A DNA stretch of 64,000 nt from Bradyrhizobium erythrophlei (GCA_900129675.1 FSRD01000001.1:6747501-6811500); one strand, 5' to 3'. Counted from the stretch's first letter, positions 26,597 through 35,473 are shown. Translations and numbers: made by a program. The notes: generated by a model not told the origin, from the sequence alone.

Positions 26597-26761
26597 CGTC
26601 ATTCCGGGGCGCGACGAACCAACTCGGGTTTACCCGAGTTCGGCAAATCCGAATGGCCAAGTCGGCAACAGCCGACTTGGTTGGCACAGGTCCGGAATCC
26701 ATGCTCACGATCGTGGTTATGGATTCCGGGCTCGCGCCAAGTGGCGCGCCCCGGAATGACG
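26597..26761. repeat. Nested palindromic repeat, CGTCATTCCGG class
   Basis: The outer ends are CGTCATTCCGGGGCGCG (26597) and the complementary GGCGCGCCCCGGAATGACG (to 26761). Inside are two perfect hairpins: AACTCGGG/CCCGAGTT (26621-26640, loop TTTA) and CCAAGTCGGC/GCCGACTTGG (26657-26680, loop AACA). It fills the gap between convergent trmO and the HIT gene, so it may also act as a bidirectional terminator. Confidence 0.88.
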
Positions 26762-26779
26762 ATGGTGGACGTTTCAGCG

Positions 26780-27202
26780 TTACCCCAGCGCCGCAATCAG
26801 CTTCGTCGCATTGTCCTCCAGCACCTTGATGTCTTCCTTTCGGCTGGCCGGCGGCAACAGTGCGATGCCGTCATGGCGCGGCATCACGTGCATGTGGAGG
26901 TGGAACACGACCTGGCCGCCGGCGGCTTCGTTGAATTGCTGCACGGTGATGCCGTCGGCGTGAAAGGCTTTCATGGCGGCGGCGGCGATCCTGTGGGCGC
27001 CGCGCGCGACATGGGCGTAGTTGTCGGGCGTGACGTCGAGGATGTTGCGGGCAGGGACCTTAGGGATCACCAGCGTATGGCCGGGGGCGCGGGGCATGAT
27101 GTCGAGAAATGCAAGCACGTGCTCGTCCTCATAGACCTTGTGGCACGGAAACTCGCCGCGCAGGATTTTTGCAAAAATGTTGTTGGGGTCATAGGCGGGC
27201 AT
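26780..27202 (-). CDS. HIT family nucleotide-binding protein
   Basis: 140 residues. NNIFAKILRGEFPCHKVYED is the N-terminal HIT signature and QVVFHLHMHVMPRHDG contains the catalytic His triad HxHxH. HIT proteins of this type (HinT-like) hydrolyse nucleoside phosphoramidates and AMP-lysine. Soluble, cytosolic. The gene stands alone and converges on trmO across the nested palindromic repeat. Confidence 0.93.
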   Translation of the reverse strand: MPAYDPNNIFAKILRGEFPCHKVYEDEHVLAFLDIMPRAPGHTLVIPKVPARNILDVTPDNYAHVARGAHRIAAAAMKAFHADGITVQQFNEAAGGQVVFHLHMHVMPRHDGIALLPPASRKEDIKVLEDNATKLIAALG

Positions 27203-27354
27203 GGCGGTGGCTCCTCAAATCACGTCTTAATTTCCTATAGCGTTTTCGAGCGAAGTGGACACCGGTTCGCACAGCAATCAAGTTTGCGCAGATTGCGTAC
27301 ACTTATCTGCAGTAGAAAACGCGTCAAAACAGAGTCTGGCTCGTAGCAGAAACC

Positions 27355-28602
27355 TCAGGCCTCGTCGCCGCTCTTGCGGAACGGCGCGGCTTCGGCGAGT
27401 TCGCGGCCGACCTCGGCGACATAGGCGCGTTCGCGCTTGAGGTAGTCGGCAATCGCCCGTCGCAGATCGGGATCGGCGATGTAATGCGCCGAATAGGTGG
27501 TCTGCGGCAGATATCCGCGCGCCAGCTTGTGCTCGCCCTGCGCGCCGGCTTCCACCGTTTTGAGGCCGCGCTGGATCGCAAAGTCGATGGCCTGATAGTA
27601 GCAGACCTCGAAATGCAGGAACGGATGATGCTCGATCGCACCCCAGTTGCGGCCGAACAGCGTGTCCGATCCGACAAAATTGATGGCGCCGGCGATCCAG
27701 CGGCCATTGCGTCTGGCCATGACCAGCAGGACGTCCTTGGCCATGCTCTCGCCGATCAGCGAGAAGAACTTTCGCGTGAGGTAAGGCCGGCCCCATTTCC
27801 GCGACCCGGTCTCCATGTAAAATTCGAAAAACGCGTCCCACGCATCCTCGGTAATATCGGCTCCGTTCAGCGCGTGGATGGTGATGCCGGCAGCGAGCGC
27901 CTCGCGCCGCTCGCGCTTGATCGCCTTGCGGTGGCGGGAATTGAGGGTGGCGAGGAAGTCTTCAAAGCTCTTGTAACCGGCATTGCGCCAGTGAAACTGC
28001 TGGTCGTTGCGCTGCAGGAAGCCGTGCTTGCCGAGGAATTTCGCTTCCGCTTCGCGCGCAAAGGTCACGTGCACCGACGAGGCATTGGTTGCGTTGCACA
28101 GCGCCATCAGGCCGCTGGCGAGCGCTTCGCCGATCCGGTCGCGATCGACGCCATCGCGGATCAGGAGGCGAGGGCCGGTCGCCGGCGTAAACGGCACCGA
28201 GGCCTGCAGCTTCGGATAATAGCGCCCGCCGGCGCGCTCATAGGCATCCGCCCAGCCGCGGTCGAAGACATATTCGCCTTGCGAATGCGATTTCAGGTAG
28301 CAGGGCACGATGCCGGCGACTACGCCGTCGAGCCTGGCCAGTAAATGCCGCGGGCCCCAGCCGGTTCGGACGCAGGCCGATCCGGACGCTTCGGCGGCGG
28401 CAAAAAATGCGTGGGAAACAAAGGGGTTATAGCCGGGTCTTGAATCGGCGCAGGAATCGCCTGCCGTGCCGAATGAGGCCAGCGTGTCGAGATTGTCCAG
28501 ACTATTCGGATCAGGCCGCGGATTGGCGCAGGCATCCCATTCCGCAGCCTTGATGTCGCTGACGGAGGGGACGGATTCGAGGATGATTTCGGATGACGCC
28601 AT
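27355..28602 (-). CDS. GNAT/FemAB-like acyltransferase (COG3146, DUF482)
   Basis: 415 residues from the ATG at 28602 (MASSEIILES); an upstream frame to 28692 adds residues without family match. The sequence PFVSHAFFAAAEASGSACVRTGWGPRHLLARLDG and the region FEDFLATLNSRHRKAIKRERREA are DUF482 hallmarks. The C-terminal half NFVGSDTLFGRNWGAIEHHPFLHFEVCYYQAIDFAIQRGLKTVEAGAQGEHKLARGY is a GNAT-like fold. The family is labelled peptidoglycan-biosynthesis-like but substrate is unproven. It sits upstream of a GDPD and a RidA gene on the same strand with short gaps, possibly one operon read from RidA. Confidence 0.85.
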   Translation of the reverse strand: MASSEIILESVPSVSDIKAAEWDACANPRPDPNSLDNLDTLASFGTAGDSCADSRPGYNPFVSHAFFAAAEASGSACVRTGWGPRHLLARLDGVVAGIVPCYLKSHSQGEYVFDRGWADAYERAGGRYYPKLQASVPFTPATGPRLLIRDGVDRDRIGEALASGLMALCNATNASSVHVTFAREAEAKFLGKHGFLQRNDQQFHWRNAGYKSFEDFLATLNSRHRKAIKRERREALAAGITIHALNGADITEDAWDAFFEFYMETGSRKWGRPYLTRKFFSLIGESMAKDVLLVMARRNGRWIAGAINFVGSDTLFGRNWGAIEHHPFLHFEVCYYQAIDFAIQRGLKTVEAGAQGEHKLARGYLPQTTYSAHYIADPDLRRAIADYLKRERAYVAEVGRELAEAAPFRKSGDEA

Positions 28603-28708
28603 CGAGAATTCGGACCGGTCCCAAATTGCGATCAGCCATCGCCCATGGTGACCAACCCTGTAAAAGATCGTGCATTGCAGCAGAGACTTCAAGGCCTCGC
28701 TGAGCGCA

Positions 28709-29461
28709 TCAGGTTCCCGGCAGGAAACCCTCGAAAATCATCTGATCGGCGTAGCGCGCGGCCCGCGCACGCTGCTCCGGCGTGCGCACGGTCCAGGTCA
28801 GCAGCGGCAGGCCGAAAATATGACGCGCGATCCAGGGCGCCGCGGCCGGCAATTCGTTGACCCAGAAGGCGACAAAATGCGGCCGGGTGCGGAAGGCGTG
28901 ACGCAGATGTTCCATGCCCCGGCGCTGGGCGGGCGTCCCCTCGGGCCAGTCGGCTGCAGTGTACTCGCGCTCGGCAACGATGCCGCGCGGCAGCGCCGGC
29001 ATTTTTTCGCGCAACGCCAGCACCTGGTCCGGGTCGAACGACATGCCGACCACCGGGCCCCGGTACGACGCCAGGACCTCCGCCATCCGGGCCACCAGTT
29101 TACGGTCGCCATCAAAATGGCTCTTGACCTCGATCACCAGCGGCACGCGGCCGGCGACCAGCGTGCAGAGATCAGCGAGCGTCATCATCCGCTCCGGCGT
29201 ATCCTTGAATTTAACCGCCTTGAGTTCGGCGGCGGTCTTGCCGAGCAGGGCGCCGCTGCCCTCGGTGAGGCGGCCGAGCGTATCGTCGTGATGCACCATC
29301 GCCTCGCCATCCGCCGTGAGCTGGATGTCGCATTCGATGCTGAAATTCCTTGATACCGCGGCCTCGGCCGCGGCCGGCATGTTTTCGATGATGCCGCGCG
29401 CAGCGTCGTGCAGGCCGCGATGGGCGACCGGCCGCGCCGTCAGCCAGTCGGGGGCGCGCAT
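28709..29461 (-). CDS. Glycerophosphodiester phosphodiesterase
   Basis: 250 residues. VAHRGLHDAARGIIENMPAA carries the HRG motif with the first catalytic His and the metal-binding E-N; IECDIQLTADGEAMVHHDD provides the second His and acidic ligands. LVIEVKSHFDGDR continues the TIM barrel. No signal peptide, so the cytosolic type that releases glycerol-3-phosphate from deacylated phospholipids. The ATG at 29461 lies 11 bases past the RidA stop on the same strand, so the two are likely cotranscribed. Confidence 0.92.
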   Translation of the reverse strand: MRAPDWLTARPVAHRGLHDAARGIIENMPAAAEAAVSRNFSIECDIQLTADGEAMVHHDDTLGRLTEGSGALLGKTAAELKAVKFKDTPERMMTLADLCTLVAGRVPLVIEVKSHFDGDRKLVARMAEVLASYRGPVVGMSFDPDQVLALREKMPALPRGIVAEREYTAADWPEGTPAQRRGMEHLRHAFRTRPHFVAFWVNELPAAAPWIARHIFGLPLLTWTVRTPEQRARAARYADQMIFEGFLPGT

Positions 29462-29472
29462 GGCGTATCCCT

Positions 29473-29940
29473 TCAGGAGACTTCGAACACGCCTTCGACT
29501 TCGACGGCGGCATCCGCGGGCAACGAAGCCACGCCGACGGTGGTGCGGGCATGGCGGCCCTTGTCGCCGAAGGCCGCGACCATCAGGTCGGACGCGCCGT
29601 TGAGCACCTTGGGTCCGTCGAGGAAGTCTGGCGCGGAATTGACGAAGCCGCCAAGCCGCACCACGCGCACCACCTTGTCGAGGTCGCCGAGCGCGGCCTT
29701 GATCTGCGCCAGCAGATTGATCGCGCAACCGCGCGCCGCCGCATTGCCTTGCTCGACGGTGACACCGGCGCCGAGCTTGCCCTTGGCGATCAGCTTGCCT
29801 TCCGCGTTGAAGCAGACCTGGCCCGAGACGAACAGCAGGTTTCCGGTGCGGACGAAGCCGACATAGTTCGCAACGGGAGCGGCGGGGTCATGCAAGGTGA
29901 TGCCTTGTGCCGCCAGTTTCTGCTCGACCGTACCCGCCAT
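29473..29940 (-). CDS. RidA family protein
   Basis: 155 residues. YVGFVRTGNLLFVSGQVCF, NLLAQIKAALGDLDKVVRVVRLGGFVNSAPDFLDGPKVLNGASDLM and GRHARTTVGVASLPADAAVEVEGVFEV trace the YjgF/RidA fold. RidA proteins deaminate reactive enamine/imine intermediates; the catalytic Arg is within GRHARTTVGV. This longer subclass (about 150 residues) differs from the 128-residue RidA and may have other substrates. First gene of a minus-strand set with GDPD and the FemAB-like gene. Confidence 0.9.
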   Translation of the reverse strand: MAGTVEQKLAAQGITLHDPAAPVANYVGFVRTGNLLFVSGQVCFNAEGKLIAKGKLGAGVTVEQGNAAARGCAINLLAQIKAALGDLDKVVRVVRLGGFVNSAPDFLDGPKVLNGASDLMVAAFGDKGRHARTTVGVASLPADAAVEVEGVFEVS

Positions 29941-30191
29941 GTGTCGTCCCCGTGTGATTTGACCTGCGCCTGATCCGTATCAGGTCCGGACTGTTTCGCG
30001 CATCGCACCCTCACTTGCAAGCGAGGGCGGGCGGCGGCGGATGCCGCATGCGGCGTTAAATTGCGCGGAACGACGCCGAAAGCCACGGCATTCCAGCCAT
30101 AAATTCGTACGTTTTCGTGAAGCGGCCCTAGTTGCGAAGCAATAAGGCCGACACTAATGTGACGAATCTTCATCGAGGAAAAGACAGACCC

Positions 30192-31061
30192 ATGGCTTGC
30201 TGGTTCCCGATTCCGTTCCGTGCGTTGGCGTTGTCGGTTGCCGCGGCTGCGGCCGGATCGGGTTTCGCGGGCGCGCCGGCACTGGCCGGGGCAAGCGGGC
30301 CGTTTCTCTCCCATCAGGCCTTGTACGAGCTCAGCCTGTTGAAATCGCGCGGCTCCAATGCGATCAGCGGCGTGCGCGGTCGCATCGTCTACAATTTCTC
30401 GGGCAGCGCCTGCGAGGGCTACACTTCCGAGTTCAGGCAAGTGTCGGAACTCGACAGCGGCGAGGGCAAGCTGACGCTGAACGATCTGCGCTCGTCGTCC
30501 TGGGAGGACGGTGCGGGCAAGAGCTATCGCTTCAAGATCGACACCCGAATGAACGACGCCGAATCCGCGGCGATCGATGGTGTCGCCGAGCGCACCGGCG
30601 ACCACATCACGGTCAAGCTGAAGCAGCCGGAGCCAAAGACCTTCAACCTCGAAGGCAGCATCGTATTCCCGACCGAGCAGATCCGGCACATCATCGCCGC
30701 AGCCCGTGAGGGCAAATCGGTGCTTGAACTGACGGTCTATGACGGCTCCGACAATGGCGAGAAGGTCTACAACACGTTGTCCGTGATCGGGCAGCCGATC
30801 CCGGGCGACCGCACCATCGATTCGCCCGATCCCTCGACCACCAACGACCAGATGAAAGCGCTGACGCGCTGGCCGGTTACGGTGAGCTATTACGATCGCG
30901 ACGCCAGGGCCAAGGACGGTGAGCAGACGCCGCTCTACGCGATGACGTTCGAACTGTACGAAAATGGCGTCTCCCGCGCGCTGGTGCTGGATTACAATGA
31001 TTTTGTAATGGCCGGCGCGATAGGCAAATTCGACGTCAAGGATTCCAAGCCGTGTAAGTGA
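30192..31061 (+). CDS. eipB: EipB-type cell envelope integrity protein (DUF1849)
   Basis: 289 residues. The signal peptide runs to about residue 35 (ALALSVAAAAAGSGFAGAPALAGA). The body LSHQALYELSLLKSRGSNAISGVRGRIVYNFSGSACEGYTSEFRQ is the EipB/DUF1849 signature. Two Cys are left in the mature chain, C74 and C288, matching the disulfide that ties the ends of the Brucella beta-spiral. EipB supports outer-membrane and envelope integrity in the periplasm. The ATG at 30192 follows AAAAGACAGACCC. Monocistronic between divergent ridA and convergent dinB. Confidence 0.9.
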   Translation: MACWFPIPFRALALSVAAAAAGSGFAGAPALAGASGPFLSHQALYELSLLKSRGSNAISGVRGRIVYNFSGSACEGYTSEFRQVSELDSGEGKLTLNDLRSSSWEDGAGKSYRFKIDTRMNDAESAAIDGVAERTGDHITVKLKQPEPKTFNLEGSIVFPTEQIRHIIAAAREGKSVLELTVYDGSDNGEKVYNTLSVIGQPIPGDRTIDSPDPSTTNDQMKALTRWPVTVSYYDRDARAKDGEQTPLYAMTFELYENGVSRALVLDYNDFVMAGAIGKFDVKDSKPCK

Positions 31062-31087
31062 CGGCGAAGGGCCGCCATCCGGTCGCT

Positions 31088-31169
31088 CGTCATTGCGAGG
31101 AGCGTAGCGATGAAGCAATCCATCGGGCCCAAAGCAAGTATGGATTGCTTCGCTTCGCTCGCAATGACG
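31088..31169. repeat. Palindromic intergenic repeat, CGTCATTGCG class, copy B
   Basis: CGTCATTGCGAGGAGCG...GAAGCAATCCAT pairs with ATGGATTGCTTCG...CGCAATGACG. It is the shortest and cleanest copy and lies between convergent eipB and dinB. Confidence 0.9.
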
Positions 31170-31185
31170 GCTGCGAAACATCTCG

Positions 31186-32502
31186 CTACTCTTCTTCCTC
31201 CTTCTCCGGCCCTTCATAGGCGATCCCCCGGATCACCGCGGCGCTGCCGAATTTCTTCCTGAGATCATCGATCGCCCGCTCCGCGTGGGCCGAGCGGCGA
31301 TCGAGCATGTCGGTGTCGTCGGCCGCAGAGCCCGGGCGCAGTGCGCTGACGCCGGTGCCGATCAGGCGGAAAGCAGTGCCGTCGATCTCCCTCGCCAGCA
31401 TTTCGCGTGAAACCGCATAGATTTTCGCCGCCAGTTGCGTCGGCGCAGGAAGCGACTGGGAGCGGGTGCGCTGGCGGAAATCGGCGGTCTTGAGCTTCAG
31501 CGTGATGGTCAATCCCGACAGCTCGCCGCTTTTCAGCCGCGACGACACTTTCTCCGACAGCCGCCACAGCGTTCTTTCCAGGCTCGCGAGATCGCGGATG
31601 TCGGTCTCGAACGTTGTCTCGTTGGAAATGGTCTTGGCGCCCCGGTCGGGAACCACGCTGCGGTCGTCGATGCCGCGCGCCAGCCGCCACAGCCGGCGGC
31701 CTTCGGTCGCAAACTGCTTCATCAGTTCGACCTCGTCGGCGCGCTGCAGATCGGCGATGGTGCGGAAGCCGCGCTGCACGAGTTTCTCCTGGGTCGCCGG
31801 TCCCACGCCGAAAATGAATCCGACCGGCTTGTCGGCCAGCATTTCGCGCGCTTCGTCCTGGTCGAGTGCGGCAAAGCCTCTGGGCTTGTCGAGATCGGAA
31901 GCGATCTTGGCGAGGAACTTGTTGCAGGACAGGCCGACCGAGACAGTGATGCCGATGTCGCGTTCGACGTCGCGGGCAAAGCGCGCCAGCACTTTTGCGG
32001 GGATCATGCCGTGCACGCGCTGGGTGCCGGAAAGATCCAGAAACGCCTCGTCGATCGACAGCGGCTCGACCAGCGGCGTCAGCGCCTGCATGGCATGGCG
32101 CACCTCGCGGCCGACCCGGACATATTTCGCCATATCGGGCCGCACCACGGCGGCGGAAGGGCAGAGCGCCAGGGCCTTGAACATCGGCATTGCCGAGCGC
32201 ACCCCAAAGGTCCGCGCGATGTAACACGCCGCCGAAACCACGCCGCGCTTGCCGCCGCCGATGATGACGGGCTTGTCGGCAAGGTCGGGATTGTCGCGCT
32301 TCTCGACAGTCGCGTAGAACGCGTCGCAATCGATATGCGCCAGCGTCAGCGAGGGCAAGGCGTGGTGCCTGACGAGGCGAGGGGAGCCGCAATGGCTGCA
32401 TCGCTTCGCCTTCGGTTCGAGATCGCCGAGGCAATCCCGGCAAAAGCAGCGCGGACCGTCAAGTGCGGGCGCTGCCGCACTCACGGCACGTCGCGCTCCC
32501 AT
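31186..32502 (-). CDS. dinB: DNA polymerase IV with N-terminal zinc ribbon
   Basis: 438 residues. Y-family translesion polymerase: HIDCDAFYATVEKRD gives the first metal Asp, SIDEAFLDLSGT the SxDE catalytic pair, and VSVGLSCNKFLAKIASDLDKP the palm/fingers. HhH (PVGFIFGVGPATQEKLVQRGF) and the little-finger domain follow. The N-terminal ~50 residues are an extension with two Cys pairs, RCFCRDC and CSHC, a probable zinc ribbon absent from E. coli DinB. The first 22 bases overlap the upstream DUF3572 gene, so the two are coupled. The acidic C-terminus ends PEKEEEE. Confidence 0.95.
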   Translation of the reverse strand: MGARRAVSAAAPALDGPRCFCRDCLGDLEPKAKRCSHCGSPRLVRHHALPSLTLAHIDCDAFYATVEKRDNPDLADKPVIIGGGKRGVVSAACYIARTFGVRSAMPMFKALALCPSAAVVRPDMAKYVRVGREVRHAMQALTPLVEPLSIDEAFLDLSGTQRVHGMIPAKVLARFARDVERDIGITVSVGLSCNKFLAKIASDLDKPRGFAALDQDEAREMLADKPVGFIFGVGPATQEKLVQRGFRTIADLQRADEVELMKQFATEGRRLWRLARGIDDRSVVPDRGAKTISNETTFETDIRDLASLERTLWRLSEKVSSRLKSGELSGLTITLKLKTADFRQRTRSQSLPAPTQLAAKIYAVSREMLAREIDGTAFRLIGTGVSALRPGSAADDTDMLDRRSAHAERAIDDLRKKFGSAAVIRGIAYEGPEKEEEE

Positions 32503-32780
32503 TGCGGGTCACCCAGCACCTGACGGGCGGCCGCGATGTTGGTCGGATGAAGTTGCGAAGCGCTGGCGAAAGCCTTCACGGTTGCGTCATCGCGCATGAC
32601 GAAATCAAGCACCGAGGCCAGGAATCGCGGGTCGGCCGCCGCCGTCCGCAGCGTCTCCGGACCGATTCCGCTCTCGGCCAGGAACAGCCCCAGCCGCTCG
32701 GGGTCGCCCGCAATAAAGGACAACGCCTGAACTGCAACGATTTCAGCTACTTCGCGAGGGTTGTGAACAGGCTTTTTCAA
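32481..32780 (-). CDS. DUF3572 family protein
   Basis: 99 residues, starting at a TTG (32780-32778) with GAAAGG ten bases upstream. Start LKKPVHNPREVAEIVAVQALSFIAGDPERLGLFLAESGIGPETLR and the end ASQLHPTNIAAARQVLGDPQWERDVP match DUF3572, a small helical alphaproteobacterial family. A longer frame to 32873 crosses a dyad and lacks similarity. The overlap with dinB by 22 bases suggests a shared transcript, hinting at a link with DNA damage tolerance; function is unknown. Confidence 0.85.
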   Translation of the reverse strand: MKKPVHNPREVAEIVAVQALSFIAGDPERLGLFLAESGIGPETLRTAAADPRFLASVLDFVMRDDATVKAFASASQLHPTNIAAARQVLGDPQWERDVP

Positions 32781-32809
32781 CTGACCGGTTTGCCTTTCCG
32801 TTAACTTAT

Positions 32810-32827
32810 GATCTCTATCTAGAGATC
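32810..32827. promoter_or_regulatory. Dyad between DUF3572-dinB and divK-pleD
   Basis: GATCTCT-ATCT-AGAGATC, seven-base perfect arms. It lies 30 bases upstream of the DUF3572 start and about 185 bases before divK, so it more likely controls the minus-strand pair. The binding factor is unknown; it does not look like a LexA box. Confidence 0.45.
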
Positions 32828-33012
32828 CATCATGCCCGAGTCTGCGGAAACTGTTCAAGCAAGTGGAAACCACTTCTCATAAAGACGGCCCCCGGGCTTA
32901 ACGGGTTAGAGCGAATCTGGCGCTAGTTTGAATTCACATTTCGACACGCCCGGCGGCGGTGGCTGACGCACTGTATCCGGGCTTGTCTCCTTAAGGGATT
33001 GGGAGGGGCGGG

Positions 33013-33378
33013 ATGGCAAAAACCGTCCTGATCGTGGAGGACAACGAGCTCAATATGAAGCTCTTTCGCGACCTGTTGGAAGCGCATGGCTATCAGACCT
33101 CGGGCACCAGCAACGGCTTCGAGGCGCTCGATCTCGTCCGCAAGCTGCGTCCCGATCTTATTCTGATGGATATCCAGCTGCCGCAGGTTTCCGGTCTCGA
33201 AGTCACGCGCTGGATCAAGGACGATCCGGAACTGCGCACGATACCGGTGGTCGCGGTCACCGCCTTTGCCATGAAGGGCGACGAGGAACGCATCCGCGAA
33301 GGCGGCTGCGAGGCGTATTTGTCCAAACCTATTTCGGTCGGCAAGTTCATTGAGACGGTAAGGCGTTTTATCGGGTAG
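33013..33378 (+). CDS. divK: DivK, single-domain response regulator
   Basis: 121 residues, receiver domain only. VEDNELNMKLFRDLLEAHG holds the acidic pocket, D53 in LILMDIQLPQVSG is the phosphoacceptor, and T-A (VAVTAF) and K (YLSKPIS) complete the site. DivK is phosphorylated by PleC/DivJ-type kinases and controls the CtrA pathway in alphaproteobacteria. pleD follows after 14 bases, the order known from Caulobacter and rhizobia. GGGAGGGGCGGG precedes the ATG. Confidence 0.95.
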   Translation: MAKTVLIVEDNELNMKLFRDLLEAHGYQTSGTSNGFEALDLVRKLRPDLILMDIQLPQVSGLEVTRWIKDDPELRTIPVVAVTAFAMKGDEERIREGGCEAYLSKPISVGKFIETVRRFIG

Positions 33379-33392
33379 GGAGTAGAATTTCG

Positions 33393-34766
33393 ATGTCCGC
33401 GCGTATCCTTGTGATCGATGACGTCCCCGCCAACGTCAAACTGTTGGAAGCCCGTCTGTCGGCCGAATATTTCGATGTGCTGACCGCCTCCAACGGCGCC
33501 GAGGCGCTGGACGTCTGCTCCCGCTCCGAATGCGACATTATCCTGCTCGACGTGATGATGCCTGACATGGACGGCTTCGAAGTCTGCCGCCGGCTGAAGT
33601 CGAATCCGGCCACGCATTTCATTCCGGTCGTGATTGTCACGGCGCTGGACAGCCCGGCCGACCGCGTCCGCGGACTGGAAGCCGGCGCCGACGATTTCCT
33701 CACCAAGCCGGTGTCCGACGTTGTGCTGATTGCGCGCGTGCGTTCGCTGACGCGGCTGAAGATGATGACCGATGAGCTGCGCATGCGCGCCATCACCTCG
33801 CTCGAGATCGGCATGGAGGCGCCCGAGCGCAGCGCCATCTCCGACAAGGGTATGGGCGGCCGCATTCTTTTGGTCGACGACCGGCCGTCGTCCTACGAGC
33901 GGCTGGCGCCGCTGCTCAGCACCGAGCATACCGTCGACGTCGAGACCAATCCGGCGGAAGCCCTGTTTCACGCCGCCGAGGGCAACTACGATCTCCTGAT
34001 CGTCTCGCTCAGCCTCGAAAATTTCGACGGCCTGCGGCTGTGCAGCCAGGCGCGCTCGCTGGAGCGGACCCGGCAGGTGCCGATCCTTGCGATCTCGGAT
34101 GCCGACAACAATGCGCGGCTGCTGCGTGGGCTCGAGATCGGCGTCAACGATTATTTGCTGCGCCCGGTCGACAAGAACGAATTGCTGGCGCGGGCGCGCA
34201 CCCAGATCCGCAAACGGCGCTACACCGACCATCTGCGCGATAACGTGCAGAACTCGATCGAAATGGCGATCACGGATGCGCTGACCGGTCTGCATAACCG
34301 CCGCTATATGGAGAGCCATCTGGCCACGCTTGCCGAACAGGCAGCGAGCCGCGGCAAGCCGCTGGCGCTGATGATCCTCGACATCGACTTCTTCAAGGCG
34401 ATCAACGACAATTACGGCCACGACGCCGGCGACGACGTGCTGCGCGAATTCGCGGTGCGGATCCGCAAATCGATCCGCGGCATCGATCTCGCCTGCCGCT
34501 ATGGCGGCGAGGAATTCGTCATCGTGATGCCGGAGACCGACCTGCATGTCGCGGGCATGGTGGCCGAGCGGCTGCGCCACTCCATCGCCGGCGAAACCTT
34601 CGCCGTCAACAAGGGCACCAAGCGCATCGAGGTCACGATCTCGATCGGCCTGTCGACGCTGGAGCGCAAGGGCGAGGCCATCGCCGACGTGCTGAAGCGC
34701 GCCGACACCGCGCTCTATCGCGCCAAGCATGACGGCCGTAACCGCGTGGTGGCGACGGCGGCGTGA
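33393..34766 (+). CDS. pleD: PleD, response-regulator diguanylate cyclase
   Basis: 457 residues in the order REC1 (about 1-120), REC2 (about 155-275), GGDEF (about 290-455). REC1 has D53 as phosphoacceptor. REC2 has Ser in place of the Asp (LLIVSLSLENFDG), so it is an adaptor for dimerisation. The active site is G371-G-E-E-F375 and the inhibitory RxxD site is R362-D365. It makes c-di-GMP at the pole when phosphorylated, in step with DivK. It is in an operon with divK. Confidence 0.95.
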   Translation: MSARILVIDDVPANVKLLEARLSAEYFDVLTASNGAEALDVCSRSECDIILLDVMMPDMDGFEVCRRLKSNPATHFIPVVIVTALDSPADRVRGLEAGADDFLTKPVSDVVLIARVRSLTRLKMMTDELRMRAITSLEIGMEAPERSAISDKGMGGRILLVDDRPSSYERLAPLLSTEHTVDVETNPAEALFHAAEGNYDLLIVSLSLENFDGLRLCSQARSLERTRQVPILAISDADNNARLLRGLEIGVNDYLLRPVDKNELLARARTQIRKRRYTDHLRDNVQNSIEMAITDALTGLHNRRYMESHLATLAEQAASRGKPLALMILDIDFFKAINDNYGHDAGDDVLREFAVRIRKSIRGIDLACRYGGEEFVIVMPETDLHVAGMVAERLRHSIAGETFAVNKGTKRIEVTISIGLSTLERKGEAIADVLKRADTALYRAKHDGRNRVVATAA

Positions 34767-34806
34767 TCTCAGCCGTCATGCCCCGCGAATGGGTGATGAC
34801 GGCATT

Positions 34807-35421
34807 CTATGTGGAAACGCGCTTTTTCACGCGTTGCGGCTTGTCCGGCGCACCAACGCCACCAACGTCAACCCCTGCATTCCCAAGCAGCACCCGTGCG
34901 GCTTCCTTTGCCTCGCGCGCCATCGACGGGTCATTGCGCACCAGGTCCTGCGCGATCGAGCCGTCGACGAGCAGCGTGAGTTGCGTCGCAAGGCCTTCCG
35001 CGTCGGCAACGCCGAGCTGCAGCAGTAGGTCGCGAAACCAGAGACGGCGGCTTTCCTTGAACGCGACCGCGATCTTTCGCACCGATTTATCCTCGGCGCC
35101 GAGTTCGGCGACCGCGTTGACGAAGGGGCAGCCGCGAAAGCCTTTGCTGGCGAATCCGCGTTCCAGCCGGTCGAAGGTGCCGAGAATCTGTTCGGCCGGC
35201 GGTTTGTCGGATGGCTGCGGCTGCACGAAGCGGCGCGCCAGATAGGCTGATATCAGCGCGTCCTTGGACGGAAAATGGTTGTACAGCGTGCGCTTGCTGA
35301 TGCCGATTTCGGCCGCGATGGTGTCGACACCGATGGCGCGGATGCCCTGCAGATAGAACAGGCGATCGGCGGTTTCGAGGATCCGCTCTTTCATGGTCGG
35401 TTTGGCGGGCAGGGGTGCCAT
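34807..35421 (-). CDS. TetR family transcriptional regulator
   Basis: 204 residues from the ATG at 35421 (MAPLPAKPTMKERIL). The HTH is typical: ILETADRLFYLQGIRAIGVDTIAAEIGISKRTLYNHFPSKDALISAYL. The C-terminal ligand domain, with RGFASKGFRGCPFVNAVAELG and RLWFRDLLLQLGVADAEGLATQL, resembles the group often next to MFS exporters. The divergent neighbour is an MFS gene broken by a stop. A 16-bp dyad at 35474-35489 in the shared intergenic region is its likely operator and would also give autorepression. Confidence 0.9.
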   Translation of the reverse strand: MAPLPAKPTMKERILETADRLFYLQGIRAIGVDTIAAEIGISKRTLYNHFPSKDALISAYLARRFVQPQPSDKPPAEQILGTFDRLERGFASKGFRGCPFVNAVAELGAEDKSVRKIAVAFKESRRLWFRDLLLQLGVADAEGLATQLTLLVDGSIAQDLVRNDPSMAREAKEAARVLLGNAGVDVGGVGAPDKPQRVKKRVST

Positions 35422-35473
35422 GCGTGATGATAAGTCCTTTTGCCTTGACAGCAGCATCACCTTCTAGACTAAT

